This document shows positions 1 through 6,085 of a stretch of 6,085 nucleotides of DNA, one piece after another. The stretch spans positions 1 to 6,085 of the forward strand of contig JAFWXB010000031.1 in the NCBI GenBank assembly GCA_017523185.1, written 5' to 3'. The stretch's first letter is position 1, and each line of letters begins with the position of its first letter. Origin of the DNA: Lachnospiraceae bacterium. GTDB taxonomy: Bacteria; Bacillota_A; Clostridia; Lachnospirales; Lachnospiraceae. A program made the translations under genes and the position numbers. The notes under the pieces were generated by a model that did not search any database, was not told where the DNA came from, and was given only the letters and a program-made list of their open reading frames with translations.

Positions 1-101
1 CTTCAAATATATTATCTAAAATATAACCACTCTAATTTTATCTTAAATTTCAATCAAATGCAAGTGTTTTTGCAAAAATACAACAAAGAAAAAGCAGGAA
101 A

Positions 102-169
102 TTTGTGTAATTTGCCGCTTGTTTTGTGAAAAATGACGTGAGAAAAGAAAAATATTAACGTTTTGTGAA
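102..169 (+). repeat. Spaced direct repeats TTTGTG(T/A)A upstream of flagellin
   Basis: GTTTTGTGAA occurs exactly at 121-130 and again at 160-169, 39 bases apart. A near copy, TTTGTGTAA, lies at 102-110, about 20 bases before the first. All three are on the same strand and lie upstream of the flagellin -35 box at 206. Spacings near 20 and 39 bases would place them on roughly similar faces of the helix. They could be binding sites for an unidentified regulator of flagellin expression. The region is T- and A-rich, so chance repetition is a real alternative. The repeats are seen directly; the regulatory role is inference. Confidence 0.35.
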
Positions 170-205
170 CAAAAAGTCTTTTTGTTTGCGATTTTTAAAA
201 TATTC

Positions 206-234
206 TTGACAAGTGTTTGTTAATGGTATATTAT
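206..234 (+). promoter_or_regulatory. Sigma-A type promoter of the flagellin gene
   Basis: A perfect TTGACA -35 box at 206-211 is followed by a 17-nt spacer and TATTAT at 229-234; an overlapping TATATT lies at 227-232. Transcription would start near 241, giving a short leader of about 25 nt that contains AAGGAG at 251-256. Clostridial flagellin genes are often read by sigma-28 (TAAA, about 15 nt, GCCGATAT), and no convincing match to that is found before this gene. The nearest is TGCGATTT at 187-194, with no TAAA element at the right distance. The boxes are seen directly; use by the housekeeping sigma factor is inferred. Confidence 0.7.
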
Positions 235-265
235 AAAATTAACATAGTAAAAGGAGAATTAATAT

Positions 266-1648
266 ATGATAGTACAGCACAACTTAATGGCAATGAATGC
301 AAATAGAATGTTAAAAACAACTACAAAGTCTCAGTCTAAAACAACAGAAAAGTTGTCTTCAGGATATCAGATTAATCGTGCAGCAGATGATGCAGCAGGA
401 TTATCAATTTCAGAAAAAATGAGAAAACAGATTCGTGGTTTGGAACAAGCTTCAACAAACGCACAGGATGGTATTTCCGCAGTACAGACAGCTGAAGGTG
501 CTTTAGGAGAAGTTCACTCCATGTTACAGCGTATGAATGAATTAGCAGTACAAGCAGCAAACGGAACAAACTCTAAAGATGACCGTCAGGCAATTCAGGA
601 CGAAATTGAACAGTTGACAACAGAAATTGACCGTGTTGCTGAAACAACAAAATTCAATGAAACTTACCTCTTAAAAGGTTCAGGAAAGACAGCTACATTA
701 TCTATTACAGCAAAAGATGCAGGTATTACAGGTGTTATGCTTGGTGCAGGAACAGGTACAGCGAAATTTACAATGAAAGCATTAAAAGAAGGTGAAACGA
801 TTAACATTGGTAGTAAGGGATATACAATTGGTACATCTATTGCAGCTATTTCTGCAGCAATTCAAGATGCTGATGAAGGTTCTATTATTACAATTAATGG
901 TACTGCTTATATTGTAGCAAGTGAAACAAATGTTGGCGAAGGCGAATATAAAATAGAAGATATCCAATCTATTATTAGAGATGGTGATAAAGTTTTATTT
1001 GGAACAAAGACATATGCAGCTATGCTTGATAAAGCGGATGATGGTATTGGTGATAATGATGTTTCCTTTATTTCTATCACACAGGCATATAAATTAATTG
1101 CTGAAGAATTGAAGATTGCAAGTTCTGTAGGTGTAGACCCTGGACACGAAGCAACTGTAACATTATTGGATGCAGATACGGCTGCAACTGCAACACAAAT
1201 TACATTTAGAATTACAGAAGGTACTGTAAAAGCTTCTCAGAATTTACAGATGACATTACATGTAGGTGCAGATGCAGACGAAGGTAATAAAATTGCATTA
1301 AAATTAGATGCTATGGATTCTGCTGGGCTTGGTATCAAACATATGAACGTAGTAGATGAAAGTGGTGCAAAAGCTACATATGCGATTGATTCTATTGCAG
1401 AGGCCATTACAAAAGTATCTCAACAACGTTCTGAAATGGGTGCTATACAGAATAGATTAGAACATTCTATTACAAATTTAGATAACGTAGCAGAAAACAC
1501 AACATCTGCAGAATCTACAATTCGTGATACAGATATGGCAGAAGCTATGGTAGAATACAGCAAGAATAATATTCTTGCACAAGCTGGTCAGTCAATGCTT
1601 GCACAGGCAAATCAATTAACACAAGGTGTATTAACATTACTTAGATAG
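266..1648 (+). CDS. Flagellin (flagellar filament subunit)
   Basis: This is the structural subunit of the flagellar filament, exported by the flagellar type III apparatus and polymerised outside the cell. The ATG start is set by AAGGAG at 251-256, 9 nt upstream, and by the canonical MIVQHN opening. Residues 1 to about 137 form the N-terminal D0/D1 helices ([20 protein letters not shown] at 31-50). Residues from about 325 to 460 form the C-terminal D1/D0, ending in LLR. The segment from about 137 to 325 is a variable surface domain, making the protein longer than minimal flagellins of about 270 residues. Residues Q88-V95 (QRMNELAV) and E113 match the Toll-like receptor 5 contact region of Salmonella FliC (R90, L94, E114). 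There is no cysteine. Ser and Thr are plentiful in the central domain and are possible O-glycosylation sites for the two downstream transferases. Identification is secure; which paralogue (fliC/hag/flaA/flaB type) cannot be decided, so no symbol is given. Confidence 0.97.
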   Translation: MIVQHNLMAMNANRMLKTTTKSQSKTTEKLSSGYQINRAADDAAGLSISEKMRKQIRGLEQASTNAQDGISAVQTAEGALGEVHSMLQRMNELAVQAANGTNSKDDRQAIQDEIEQLTTEIDRVAETTKFNETYLLKGSGKTATLSITAKDAGITGVMLGAGTGTAKFTMKALKEGETINIGSKGYTIGTSIAAISAAIQDADEGSIITINGTAYIVASETNVGEGEYKIEDIQSIIRDGDKVLFGTKTYAAMLDKADDGIGDNDVSFISITQAYKLIAEELKIASSVGVDPGHEATVTLLDADTAATATQITFRITEGTVKASQNLQMTLHVGADADEGNKIALKLDAMDSAGLGIKHMNVVDESGAKATYAIDSIAEAITKVSQQRSEMGAIQNRLEHSITNLDNVAENTTSAESTIRDTDMAEAMVEYSKNNILAQAGQSMLAQANQLTQGVLTLLR

Positions 1649-1667
1649 AATTTTACAGAATAGAATT

Positions 1668-1705
1668 AAATATAAATACATAATTTAAAGTGTATATTTA
1701 TATTT
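1668..1705. repeat. AT-rich inverted repeat after flagellin
   Basis: AAATATAAATA at 1668-1678 is the exact reverse complement of TATTTATATTT at 1695-1705. The match extends inward by CA (1679-1680) against TG (1691-1692) if two bases are bulged, leaving a loop of about 10 nt. The hairpin is almost all A-T pairs, has no G+C core and is not a terminator by itself. It could protect the 3' end of the flagellin mRNA, or it may reflect base composition only. It overlaps the spacer of the sigma-28-like promoter at 1686-1712, so the two readings compete. Confidence 0.4.
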
Positions 1706-1712
1706 CCGATTT
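1686..1712 (+). promoter_or_regulatory. Sigma-28 (SigD/FliA)-like promoter between flagellin and the glycosyltransferases
   Basis: TAAA at 1686-1689 is followed by a 15-nt gap and TCCGATTT at 1705-1712. Measured against the Bacillus SigD consensus (TAAA, 14-16 nt, GCCGATAT), the -35 core is perfect and the -10 keeps CCGAT and the final T, differing at the first and seventh bases. Transcription would begin near 1719, about 20 bases before the terminator stem at 1740. It would therefore make a very short RNA, or read through into the glycosyltransferase genes and tie them to the flagellar regulon. The motif is seen; activity is inferred, and the AT-rich surroundings raise the odds of chance matches, although CCGAT is unusual here. 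Confidence 0.45.
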
Positions 1713-1739
1713 TATGAAAAATAATGAGAATTATATAAT

Positions 1740-1771
1740 AAAAAGGGGACGAAGTAATTCGTTCCCTTTTT
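1740..1771 (+). terminator. Intrinsic terminator of the flagellin transcript
   Basis: Arms 1740-1753 and 1758-1771 pair over 14 base pairs with a single G-U pair (G1748 with T1763). They close on the tetraloop GTAA, which belongs to the stable GNRA class. The 3' arm ends in a run of five T, and the 5' arm begins with a matching A run, so the element could also work on the opposite strand. It lies about 90 bases after the flagellin stop codon and should end most flagellin messages. Incomplete termination would give low-level expression of the two downstream genes. Confidence 0.9.
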
Positions 1772-1801
1772 AAGTAATGATAAATTTTGAAAATGATGAT
1801 T

Positions 1802-1903
1802 TTGATAAATAGTTAAGTTTTAAATTTATTAGTTAGATATTTGTTAAAAAGTACTTAAAAGAATGATTGCATATTCAATTTTAAATAGATTTTATGTTAA
1901 AAT
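1802..1903 (+). promoter_or_regulatory. Possible sigma-A promoter(s) for the glycosyltransferase pair
   Basis: Two weak candidates lie between the terminator and the first transferase. TTGATA at 1802-1807 is 17 nt before TTTATT at 1825-1830. Closer to the gene, a good -10-like TAAAAT stands at 1898-1903, but the -35 at that distance (around TTCAAT, 1874-1879) is poor; TTGCAT at 1867-1872 is too far upstream of it. In sequence this AT-rich such hexamers arise easily. Neither candidate is strong, and the genes may depend on read-through from upstream. Confidence 0.25.
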
Positions 1904-1933
1904 AATCACAAAAATAATAACTGGGAGAAAATT

Positions 1934-4099
1934 ATGGGAACAGTAACAAAAAAGCCGATACTTAGTATTTCATTGTTGGCATCTAATAGACCGGATACAT
2001 TGCCAAGGTGTTTAGATTCATTAAAACCTATTTTAGAAGCCATACCAAGCGAACTTATCCTTGTAGATACAAGTAATAATGAAGCAATACATAAATTGCT
2101 TTTAACATATACGGATAAAGTTTATAAATTCAAATGGTGTAATGATTTTGCAAAAGCAAGAAATGTAGGATTAAAAAAAGCAAAAGGAGAATGGTTTTTA
2201 TTTTTAGATGATGATGAGTGGTTTGTAGAAATAGATGAATTAATTCATTTTTTTCAATCAGGAGAATACAAAAAATACGTTTGTGCGAATTATATTGTAA
2301 GAAATTTTTTTGATAAAAAATATATGTATTATAGCGATTCTTGGGTAACGAGAATGGTTCGTATTGATTCTAATATAGAGTTTAAAAGTAAAATACATGA
2401 ATATTTATATCCGGTGATAGGTAAAGATAAAAGTCTGCAAGTAATTGCATATCATTCCGGATATATTTTTGCATCAAAAGAAGAAAAAGAAAAGCATTTT
2501 CAACGTAATAGTTCTCTTTTACTGGATATGATAGCAGAAGAACCTGATAATCTTCGTTGGCAAATACAACTTGCACAAGAATATCGAGCTATGAACAAGT
2601 GGGAAAAATTATATTCTTATTGTCAAACATGTTTAAAAAGTGCAGAGAAAATAAATAATCGTTATGATAATGTAAATATTGGAACATTTTATATGGGCTA
2701 TTTAGAGGCTTGTATTAATTTAAAGAAATATAAAGAAGGTTTAGAACAAGGAAAAATATGTTTAAATGACTTTAGAAGTACTGATTTGAGTAAAGCAATG
2801 ACGTATAGTCAGATGGCTGAGTTATATTTTCGATGTGAATCATATAAAGAAGCAGAATTATATGCCAAGAAGTATTTTAAAAAGCAGGAAAGTTTAACAT
2901 TACATACAGAAGATGTATTATTTCAACAGTCAGCTTTACTTGTAGCAGAAGCGTATGATGATACGCGTTGTAAGAAAGTCTATACTATTTTGATAGGTTG
3001 TGACTTAAAAAAAGGAAGTACCAAGTGTTTAAATCAATATTTTGAAAAATTGGAATGGACAAAACCTGTTATTTATATTTTTGAACATACAGAGAAAATT
3101 TTCATAGAAGCAATGGTAAAACTTCCATATGAACCGATTTTTTCAGAACTTGTTACATATGCTTTTAAAAATAAGGAACTTAAAAAATTATTTTTTAAAG
3201 AAGCACAAAATTGGGAACAAAAAGATAAACAGGCATTTCAAAGAATCTTATCTGTTTTTGCGAAAGCAGAGGGTGAGGATTGGTATTTGGAGTATGCTCG
3301 TGTATTAACAGCATGTAATGAAAAAAACAGAGAAGCTATTCTAGAGGCTGTAAGAGGGTATTTAAAAACGGTGTTAAATATTTTTATTGTACCGGAAGAT
3401 ATGAAACAAGCATTAGAAAATAATGGTTTTAGAATAGAAGAATTTTATGTAGAGGTAGAATTTGTTCGTTGGAAAGAACATATTATTTCTTTTGCAGAAC
3501 AAGTAGGAAAGAAATTGTTAGAAAAAATTTATACAAAAATGGCAGTAGGAAATACAAAAGAAAATATTCGTACTCGCTATTTAGAATTATATTTATTGCA
3601 ATTTAAGTTAATGAAAAAACCAATAATTTCAAAAGAAATTTGGGAATATAAAGAGAATTTAAAAGAATTTGCAGAAAAGACATTGGATTTTTATGGAGAA
3701 TATTATAAAGAAGAAGTATTTTTGGAATATCCTGAGCTACTTCCAAAAGAAGTACAAGCAGCTTGTAAGATTATACAATATTTAGAGATAGAATCACAAG
3801 ATAAAGTGCAAGGATTTGCATATTTAAAAGAATGTGTAGATGTATTTCCGATTTTTGCAAATGCTATAAAAGGTTATTTACAAAATTATACAATGGCAGA
3901 ATATGATAGAGAACGAGAGAAACGAGAAGAGTTTCGAAAGTTGCGTAATCAAATTTTAATGCAGGCAAAGGCATTATTAAAACAAGGAAAACCGGAACAG
4001 ACAATTTCCATTTGTCAACAATTAAAACAAATGGTTCCAAATGATTTAGAAGTAATTGCTCTTAATTTAGAAGCAAGGCTTGCAATATTAGATAGATAA
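1934..4099 (+). CDS. Family 2-like glycosyltransferase with TPR-like C-terminal region, probable flagellin glycosyltransferase
   Basis: The protein has 721 residues, no signal peptide and no membrane segment, so it is probably cytoplasmic. Residues 10 to about 180 form a GT-A nucleotide-sugar transferase domain: SISLLASNRPDTL at 11-23, the nucleotide-binding strand LILVDTS at 41-47, WCNDFAKARN at 68-77, the metal-binding acidic motif LDDDEW at 91-96 and an IHE motif at 154-156. From about 204 onward the protein is helical and TPR-like: repeats near 204-238, 247-279 and 286-320, and a clear one at 674-717 (LLKQGKPEQTISICQQL). Known relatives with a GT2 plus TPR layout include SunS, which glycosylates a bacteriocin peptide, so a protein acceptor is plausible. 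Position after flagellin points to flagellin O-glycosylation; the sugar is unknown. GGGAG at 1923-1927 supports the ATG, and both paralogues begin the same distance before the conserved core. The residues before HE are KSK, where the paralogue has EGR. The transferase call is firm; the acceptor is inferred. Confidence 0.88.
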   Translation: MGTVTKKPILSISLLASNRPDTLPRCLDSLKPILEAIPSELILVDTSNNEAIHKLLLTYTDKVYKFKWCNDFAKARNVGLKKAKGEWFLFLDDDEWFVEIDELIHFFQSGEYKKYVCANYIVRNFFDKKYMYYSDSWVTRMVRIDSNIEFKSKIHEYLYPVIGKDKSLQVIAYHSGYIFASKEEKEKHFQRNSSLLLDMIAEEPDNLRWQIQLAQEYRAMNKWEKLYSYCQTCLKSAEKINNRYDNVNIGTFYMGYLEACINLKKYKEGLEQGKICLNDFRSTDLSKAMTYSQMAELYFRCESYKEAELYAKKYFKKQESLTLHTEDVLFQQSALLVAEAYDDTRCKKVYTILIGCDLKKGSTKCLNQYFEKLEWTKPVIYIFEHTEKIFIEAMVKLPYEPIFSELVTYAFKNKELKKLFFKEAQNWEQKDKQAFQRILSVFAKAEGEDWYLEYARVLTACNEKNREAILEAVRGYLKTVLNIFIVPEDMKQALENNGFRIEEFYVEVEFVRWKEHIISFAEQVGKKLLEKIYTKMAVGNTKENIRTRYLELYLLQFKLMKKPIISKEIWEYKENLKEFAEKTLDFYGEYYKEEVFLEYPELLPKEVQAACKIIQYLEIESQDKVQGFAYLKECVDVFPIFANAIKGYLQNYTMAEYDREREKREEFRKLRNQILMQAKALLKQGKPEQTISICQQLKQMVPNDLEVIALNLEARLAILDR

Positions 4100-4119
4100 G
4101 TAAAAATAATATATTTTGT

Positions 4120-4125
4120 AAGGAG
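4120..4125 (+). promoter_or_regulatory. Ribosome binding site fixing the GTG start of the second glycosyltransferase
   Basis: AAGGAG lies 6 nt before the GTG at 4132, inside the 32-bp gap after the TAA of the preceding gene. It is a perfect Shine-Dalgarno core. The start it selects puts the conserved ISLLASNRPDTL motif at residues 12-23, the same position as in the paralogue, so GTG is preferred over any internal ATG. Confidence 0.85.
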
Positions 4126-4131
4126 TAAATT

Positions 4132-6084
4132 GTGAACGGAATAGAGAAAGATATAACACTTACCATTTCATTATTAGCATCTAATCGTCCAGATACGCTT
4201 GTGAAATGTTTGGATTCCTTGAAGCCACTTATGGAAGCAGTTTCTAGTGAATTGATTTTAATAGATACAAGTAAATCAACGGAAATTTCTGATATTTTAT
4301 GGAAATATTCAAAACAAGTATATACATTTGATTGGTGTAATGATTTTGCTAAAGCGAGAAATGAAGGATTATTGAGAGCAAAAGGAAAATGGTTTTTATA
4401 TTTAGATGATGATGAATGGTTCGAAGATGTAACTCCAATTATTGAGTTTTTTCAATCAGGGGAATATCAGGAATATCATCAAGCAGCATATTTTGTAAGA
4501 AATTATGGAAATTTGCAAGGAACAAATTATTCAGAAATGTGGGTATCACGTATGATTCGAATTGAACATGATACTCGTTTTGAAGGACGTGTACATGAAT
4601 CTTTAGTTCCGGCAAGAGGCAAATGTAAAAAAATTTCGGCATTTGTACACCATTATGGATATGTGTTTGCAAATACAGAAGAAAGAAGAAAACATTATGA
4701 GCGTAATATAAGTATTTTAGAAGCTTTGATAAAAGAAGAACCAAATAATCTTCGTTGGAGGTTACAAAGTTTAAAGGAGTATGGAGTAGTAAAGGAATGG
4801 TTATTATTAAAACAGGCTGGAGAAGCTGGACTTAATTTAATTAAAAACTTAGATGAACCATTTGTAAATCTTTGTCGTGGTGCTTTTTATATGGCTGTTT
4901 TACTTTCAGAGCAAAAAATAGGAAATGAAGATGTATGGAATTTATATCAAATATTTATAAAAGATAAACGAAATCCAGCAAGTGTTCGTTGTGCGTTAGC
5001 AACAGTTACAGCAATTGGCTTAAGCAACCAAAAAATTGAAAGTGTAAAAATAATTGATTGTATTCAAGACAGTATACAAAATTTCCAATTGTATCAAGCA
5101 GAAGAAAAAGAGGAACAATGGCAAATTATTGAAGAAAGTACCATATTAGTACAAGATTATATTACAAAACAAACACAATTAGAGATGTACTATTTATGGG
5201 GGGATACATTAGCTTCTTTTATGATAGAAAATCAAAATCAGGATATAGAGGATTTAGAATGGTTGAAACAGTCATTAAATCTGTTAGAATCATACTGTCC
5301 AATTATCATTCAAGATATTCAAAAAAAGATAGAGGGAAATGGAGAATTTTTATCATTACCGGATAGTATTTGGAAACTTGGACAAGTTAGAATTATTCCA
5401 TTGGAAGATATATTATTATCATTGCCATTTTCACAATGGATGGCACAAGTTATGGTATTAGAATCGCAAGGTTATCATATAAAATGGCAAAATACAGAAA
5501 CACATTTGATGCAAATCTGTTCCAAAGAAGATATTCGTTATCGTTTTTATGATATGAAAACAGAAATGATAAAAATGAAGCAAATTTATTCTGTAAAAAC
5601 AAATGTGGAAAAAATGGATTATACGACAATTACACAAGTATTATTTGATTTTGCAGAGGCAATACTTCGTTATAGTGACTATATTTATACGGATAAAGCT
5701 TTTTCGGGGGATATGGAATTTCTTCCAAAGGAATATAAAGCTGCGTTTTGGCTTGCGCAAGCTTTTTCGTGTAAAGAAGATGATTGGAGCCAAAAATTAG
5801 CTTATCTTGGTAAATCTGCGAAAGAATGGAAGATTTTGGGGGAAATTGTAAAACGTTATGCAATCTTAATTGGAGAGGAACAAGAAGCAAGTAAGCAACA
5901 AGCAGAATCTGCACAGAATGAATTACTTCAGATGGTACAGAATATAAAACCTCAAATTTATACATTAGTAGAACGTGGTATGATACAAGATGCTTTAGCA
6001 GTAGTAAAGCAAATTCGAAATATTGCTCCGGATGATATAGAATTAAAAGAAATGGAAGCTATTATTTTGGAAGAAATAGGGTAA
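4132..6084 (+). CDS. Second family 2-like glycosyltransferase with TPR-like C-terminal region, paralogue of the preceding gene
   Basis: This protein has 650 residues, begins with GTG, and follows its paralogue by 32 bp with no terminator between them, so the two are probably cotranscribed. The catalytic domain aligns without a gap to the upstream protein: TISLLASNRPDTL at 11-23, LILIDTS at 41-47, WCNDFAKARN at 68-77, LDDDEW at 91-96 and EGRVHE at 151-156. By hand count 111 of residues 11-210 are identical. The EGR-V-HE form looks like the standard motif of protein-modifying GT2 enzymes. After about residue 215 similarity drops to islands: FYM at 252-254, FAE at 507-509, LPKE at 531-534, and a last TPR-like unit at 612-637 (LVERGMIQDALAVVKQIRN). 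There is no signal peptide or membrane helix. A role in flagellin O-glycosylation, adding a second sugar or acting on other sites, is inferred from context. The TAA stop at 6082-6084 is complete; the 3' flank lies beyond the window. Confidence 0.88.
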   Translation: MNGIEKDITLTISLLASNRPDTLVKCLDSLKPLMEAVSSELILIDTSKSTEISDILWKYSKQVYTFDWCNDFAKARNEGLLRAKGKWFLYLDDDEWFEDVTPIIEFFQSGEYQEYHQAAYFVRNYGNLQGTNYSEMWVSRMIRIEHDTRFEGRVHESLVPARGKCKKISAFVHHYGYVFANTEERRKHYERNISILEALIKEEPNNLRWRLQSLKEYGVVKEWLLLKQAGEAGLNLIKNLDEPFVNLCRGAFYMAVLLSEQKIGNEDVWNLYQIFIKDKRNPASVRCALATVTAIGLSNQKIESVKIIDCIQDSIQNFQLYQAEEKEEQWQIIEESTILVQDYITKQTQLEMYYLWGDTLASFMIENQNQDIEDLEWLKQSLNLLESYCPIIIQDIQKKIEGNGEFLSLPDSIWKLGQVRIIPLEDILLSLPFSQWMAQVMVLESQGYHIKWQNTETHLMQICSKEDIRYRFYDMKTEMIKMKQIYSVKTNVEKMDYTTITQVLFDFAEAILRYSDYIYTDKAFSGDMEFLPKEYKAAFWLAQAFSCKEDDWSQKLAYLGKSAKEWKILGEIVKRYAILIGEEQEASKQQAESAQNELLQMVQNIKPQIYTLVERGMIQDALAVVKQIRNIAPDDIELKEMEAIILEEIG

Positions 6085-6085
6085 A

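Noticed and set aside
35..63. Possible minus-strand promoter: TTGCAT (complement of 58-63), 17 nt, TAAAAT (complement of 35-40), pointing out of the left edge.
   Set aside because: The -35 matches the consensus at only three of six positions, and AT-rich sequence gives such pairs often. No divergent gene is visible within the window to support it.
59..74. Small hairpin TGCAA / TTGCA with a 6-nt loop.
   Set aside because: It is only five base pairs long with no T run after it; this is not distinguishable from chance.
150..170. A possible catabolite (cre-like) operator around TATTAACGTTTTGTGA.
   Set aside because: It keeps the central CG but misses at least three conserved positions of the cre consensus and lacks the expected palindromic outer bases.
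2135..4460. Short identical DNA blocks in the two transferase genes, such as TGGTGTAATGATTTTGC at 2135-2151 and 4333-4349, considered as a mobile or recombination repeat.
   Set aside because: They sit at the same codons of aligned paralogues (constant offset of 2198 bases) and encode the conserved WCNDFA motif, so shared ancestry explains them.
4439..4744. A 101-codon open frame on the minus strand.
   Set aside because: It lies wholly inside the catalytic domain of the second glycosyltransferase, has no recognisable domain, and its hydrophobic character is what the complement of the conserved sense codons would give.
5630..5965. A 111-codon open frame on the minus strand, plus a 65-codon one in another + frame nearby.
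   Set aside because: Both overlap the C-terminal region of the second glycosyltransferase, have no supporting ribosome site that I could see, and look like shadows of the real gene.

Overview
The window is AT-rich (roughly one third G+C by eye) and carries three genes, all on the + strand: one flagellin followed by two tandem, paralogous glycosyltransferases. The flagellin ends are of the kind seen in motile Lachnospiraceae (Roseburia / Agathobacter / Butyrivibrio relatives), with MIVQHN at the start, [20 protein letters not shown] in D1 and [19 protein letters not shown] at the end. Low G+C, strong AAGGAG-type ribosome sites and the flagellin type together suggest a motile anaerobic Firmicute of the Clostridia. 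Genus and species cannot be fixed from the sequence alone.

Layout. Bases 1-265 are an AT-rich leader with no gene. They hold spaced TTTGTG(T/A)A direct repeats and a housekeeping-type promoter (TTGACA, 17 nt, TATTAT) about 30 bases before the flagellin coding start. Bases 266-1648 encode a 460-residue flagellin with intact D0/D1 ends and a variable central insert of about 185 residues, part of which looks like three repeated modules. Bases 1649-1933 (285 bp) contain an AT-rich inverted repeat, a good match to a sigma-28/SigD flagellar promoter, a strong intrinsic terminator, and weak candidate promoters for the next gene. Bases 1934-4099 and 4132-6084 encode proteins of 721 and 650 residues. 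Each has an N-terminal GT-A (family 2-like) glycosyltransferase domain joined to a long helical, TPR-like C-terminal region. The two genes are 32 bp apart and probably form an operon. The second gene ends one base before the window edge, so the right end of the operon is not visible.

How the genes fit together. The two enzymes most likely modify the flagellin by O-linked glycosylation of Ser/Thr in its exposed central domain before or during export; this is inferred from gene order and domain architecture. The catalytic domains align without gaps over about 210 residues (about 55% identical by hand count), while the C-terminal halves have diverged strongly. This fits duplication followed by specialisation for different acceptors or successive sugars. 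The terminator between flagellin and the transferases would allow abundant flagellin with little enzyme. I see no CRISPR array, tRNA, rRNA, insertion sequence or phage gene.
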